Source: Pseudomonas eucalypticola (GTDB taxonomy: Bacteria > Pseudomonadota > Gammaproteobacteria > Pseudomonadales > Pseudomonadaceae). Taken from it: 64,000 bases of DNA. The stretch's first letter is position 1. Every line of letters starts with the position of its first letter. Location of the stretch: the NCBI RefSeq assembly GCF_013374995.1, contig NZ_CP056030.1:496001-560000 (forward strand), written 5' to 3'. Shown here one piece after another: positions 61,833 to 64,000 of the stretch. Both the position numbers and the translations under genes were made by a program. Below the pieces are notes generated by a model, which worked only from the letters and a program-made list of their open reading frames with translations, was not told the DNA's origin and made no database searches.

Positions 61833-63635
61833 ATGAGTCATTCAGAAAAAGCCGAACCGTCCAGCCTCAAGATCTACCTGCGCCTGCTGTCCTACATGCG
61901 GCCGTATGTGGGTATTTTCGCCTTGAGCATCGTAGGCTTCCTCATCTTTGCCTCCACGCAACCGATGCTGGGCTACATCCTCAAGTATTTCGTCGACGGC
62001 CTGACCAACCCCAATGCCTCGCTGTTCCCCACCGTGCCGTATCTGCGCGACCTGCGCCTGCTGCAGGCGGTGCCGCTGCTGATCATCCTGATCGCGGCCT
62101 GGCAGGGGCTGGGGTCATACCTGGGCAACTACTTCCTGGCCAAGGTTTCCCTGGGCCTGGTGCAGGACCTGCGCATTCAGTTGTTCAACAACCTGCTGAC
62201 CCTGCCCAATCGCTATTTCGATCAGAACAACTCCGGACGCCTGATCTCGCGCATCACCTTCAACGTGACCATGGTCACGGGCGCGGCCACCGACGCCATC
62301 AAGGTAGTGATCCGCGAGGGCATGACCGTGGTGTTCCTGTTCGGCTCGCTGTTACTGATGAACTGGCGCCTGACCCTGGTCATGGTCGCTATCCTGCCGC
62401 TGATCGCGGTGATGGTGCGTACCGCCAGCAGCAAATTCCGCAAGCAGAGCAAAAAGATCCAGGTGGCCATGGGCGACGTTACCCATGTGGCTTCCGAAAC
62501 CATCCAGGGCTACCGCGTGGTGCGCAGCTTCGGCGGCGAGACGTTCGAGCGCGAGCGGTTCTTCAACGCCAGCCAGAGCAACACCGACAAGCAGCTGCGC
62601 ATGACCCGCACCGGCTCCATCTATACGCCTCTGCTGCAACTGGTGATCTACACCGCCATGGCGGTGCTGATGTTCCTGGTGCTGCTGCTGCGCGGCGACG
62701 CATCGCCGGGCGACATGATCGCCTACATCACCCTGGCGGGCCTGTTGCCCAAGCCTATCCGGCAGTTGTCGGAAGTCAGCTCCACCATTCAGAAGGGTGT
62801 CGCCGGCGCCGAGAGCATCTTCGAGCAGTTGGACGAAGAGCCGGAAGTGGACAACGGCACCGTGGAGCGCGATCGCGTCAGCGGCCGCCTGGAAGTGCGC
62901 AACCTGAGCTTTACCTACCCCGACAGCGAGCGCCGGGTGCTGGATAACATCAGCTTCACCGTGGAACCTGGGCAGATGGTGGCGCTGGTGGGGCGTTCGG
63001 GCAGCGGCAAGTCGACCCTCGCCAGCCTGATCCCGCGCTTCTATCACCACACCGATGGCGAGATTCTGATCGACGGTGTGGAGGTGGAAGACTTCAAGCT
63101 GATCAACCTGCGCCGTCACATCGCCCAGGTGACCCAGCACGTGACCCTGTTCAGCGACACCGTGGCCAACAACATCGCCTACGGTGACCTGGCCGGCGCG
63201 CCGCGCGCTGACATCGAGAAGGCCGCGGCCGACGCCTATGCCATGGATTTCGTGCAGCAACTGCCCAACGGTTTCGATACCCAGGTGGGTGAGAACGGGG
63301 TGCTGCTGTCCGGCGGCCAGCGCCAGCGCCTGGCCATTGCCCGTGCGCTGCTCAAGAATGCGCCGTTGCTGATTCTGGACGAGGCCACTTCGGCCCTTGA
63401 TACCGAGTCCGAGCGGCATATCCAGGCAGCATTGGACCAGGTCATGAAAGGCCGTACCACCCTGGTCATCGCCCACCGCCTGTCGACCATCGAGAAGGCC
63501 GACCTGATTCTGGTGATGGACCAGGGCCAGATCGTGGAGCGCGGTACCCACGATCAGTTGCTGGCGCAAAACGGCTTCTATGCCAAGTTGCATGCCATGG
63601 GCCTGGACGAGCCGGTGACCGCCGACATCACCTGA
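61833..63635 (+). CDS. msbA: Lipid A export ATP-binding/permease protein
   Basis: A 600-residue half-size ABC exporter that flips lipid A-core across the inner membrane. Six membrane segments span residues ~25-320. The nucleotide-binding domain has Walker A GRSGSGKST (~residue 387), signature LSGGQRQR, Walker B LLILDEATSALD and the switch His in VIAHRLS. ATG at 61833 gives MSHSEKAEPSSLK; a TTG at 61815 is an alternative since neither start has a strong ribosome site. Divergent from the kinase-fold gene. Confidence 0.95.
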   Translation: MSHSEKAEPSSLKIYLRLLSYMRPYVGIFALSIVGFLIFASTQPMLGYILKYFVDGLTNPNASLFPTVPYLRDLRLLQAVPLLIILIAAWQGLGSYLGNYFLAKVSLGLVQDLRIQLFNNLLTLPNRYFDQNNSGRLISRITFNVTMVTGAATDAIKVVIREGMTVVFLFGSLLLMNWRLTLVMVAILPLIAVMVRTASSKFRKQSKKIQVAMGDVTHVASETIQGYRVVRSFGGETFERERFFNASQSNTDKQLRMTRTGSIYTPLLQLVIYTAMAVLMFLVLLLRGDASPGDMIAYITLAGLLPKPIRQLSEVSSTIQKGVAGAESIFEQLDEEPEVDNGTVERDRVSGRLEVRNLSFTYPDSERRVLDNISFTVEPGQMVALVGRSGSGKSTLASLIPRFYHHTDGEILIDGVEVEDFKLINLRRHIAQVTQHVTLFSDTVANNIAYGDLAGAPRADIEKAAADAYAMDFVQQLPNGFDTQVGENGVLLSGGQRQRLAIARALLKNAPLLILDEATSALDTESERHIQAALDQVMKGRTTLVIAHRLSTIEKADLILVMDQGQIVERGTHDQLLAQNGFYAKLHAMGLDEPVTADIT

Positions 63636-63663
63636 CAGCCCCATGTAGCCAGGACCTTACGTT

Positions 63664-63690
63664 GGGGGCGGCCTTTGTGTCGCCCCCTTT
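63664..63690 (+). terminator. Hairpin after msbA
   Basis: GGGGGCG (63664-63670) pairs with CGCCCCC (63681-63687) across a 10-base loop, followed by TTT. It lies ~29 bases after the msbA stop, so the following gene probably has its own promoter. Confidence 0.55.
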
Positions 63691-63796
63691 ACGTTGTTGA
63701 CCAAGGGTAAATATTTCTTCAGCCTTGCGTTGCTATTGTCGAGTCTCGCTGTCGCGGGTAGCCCACGTGGGCCACCGCACTCAAACGGGTATCGCA

Positions 63797-64000
63797 ATGT
63801 TTCAACGTTTCGTCTGGAAGTTACTTCCCAAGTCCCAGAGATCCTTTCTGCTGGGGCGCCTGTCGGTCGTCGACCGCCAGGCGGTCAACAAGTCCATGTC
63901 GGCCAACCTGCGCTTTCCCGAGCCGTTCGCCCAGCGCGACTGCCTGTTCATACACGTGCCCAAGTGCGCGGGAAGCAGCGTCTGTGCTGCCTTGTTCGAT
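63797..64000 (+). CDS. Sulfotransferase-like protein, 5' part
   Basis: The first 68 codons of a gene cut by the window end. Residues 50-61 read LFIHVPKCAGSS, the PAPS 5'-phosphosulfate-binding motif of sulfotransferase family 2 proteins (commonly HIPKTAGTS). The ~45 residues before it are basic and unremarkable. Sulfotransferases move sulfate from PAPS to sugars or other acceptors. It follows msbA, so a surface-glycan acceptor is plausible but only inferred. ATG at 63797 has no strong ribosome site. Confidence 0.7.
   Translation, partial: MFQRFVWKLLPKSQRSFLLGRLSVVDRQAVNKSMSANLRFPEPFAQRDCLFIHVPKCAGSSVCAALFD

Overview
The window is a GC-rich chromosomal segment of a Pseudomonas, most likely of the P. 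putida group. The assignment rests on gene content and order, which I recall as largely shared with other pseudomonads: gltBD-hemE, then selO-mscK-nhaP2-acyl-CoA dehydrogenase, msrA-dipA-aceFE-glnE, and the LPS core cluster running from waaF to msbA. REP-type inverted repeats of a kind familiar from P. putida support this. I see no tRNA, rRNA, CRISPR array or prophage.

Layout. Positions 1-4658 carry the 3' part of gltB, then gltD and hemE (ammonia assimilation and haem synthesis), with a REP pair and terminators. Positions 4796-10754 hold cytochrome b561, a divergent MFS/LysR pair, a chemoreceptor, an orphan ParA ATPase and thioredoxin 2. Positions 10844-11607 are a higBA toxin-antitoxin module with an unusually clear pair of operators. 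Positions 11604-20250, all on the minus strand, encode SelO, an MscK-type channel, a K+/H+ antiporter and an acyl-CoA dehydrogenase. Positions 20585-26421 are the proline system: putA and putP diverge from a 395-bp region holding six exact GTTGCA sites. rlmJ, msrA and dipA follow. dipA encodes a GAF-PAS-GGDEF-EAL protein with a degenerate ASNEF motif.

Positions 30851-31672 are non-coding. They contain a 448-bp element with ~148-bp inverted arms, flanked by A-tracts, inserted at the terminator region of aceF. aceEF follows; its E2 has three lipoyl domains, two of them nearly identical in sequence. Upstream of aceE are two copies of a GTAGT-N3-ACTAC palindrome.

From 36673 the genes read mostly on the plus strand: glnE, then the LPS core operon in two blocks. 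Block 1 (39758-46731) is waaF-waaC-waaG-waaP and three further kinase-fold genes, almost all overlapping by 1-4 bases. Block 2 (52559-60010) is a carbamoyltransferase, a glycosyltransferase, a Mig-14-like protein, a PIG-L de-N-acetylase, an Ssg-like glycosyltransferase and the O-antigen ligase. Between them, on the opposite strand, lie a 1016-residue protein resembling the DUF6543/dermonecrotic-toxin-N family and a PqqU (YncD)-like TonB receptor. After waaL come a GT2 glycosyltransferase and a kinase-fold protein on the minus strand, then msbA and the start of a sulfotransferase-like gene cut by the window end.

The most interesting items are the large toxin-like protein inside the LPS locus, the set of kinase-fold core genes of which two lack the catalytic aspartate, the higBA and aceE operator pairs, the MITE-like element, and the sulfotransferase-like gene next to msbA. 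None of these proves an undescribed system on sequence alone.
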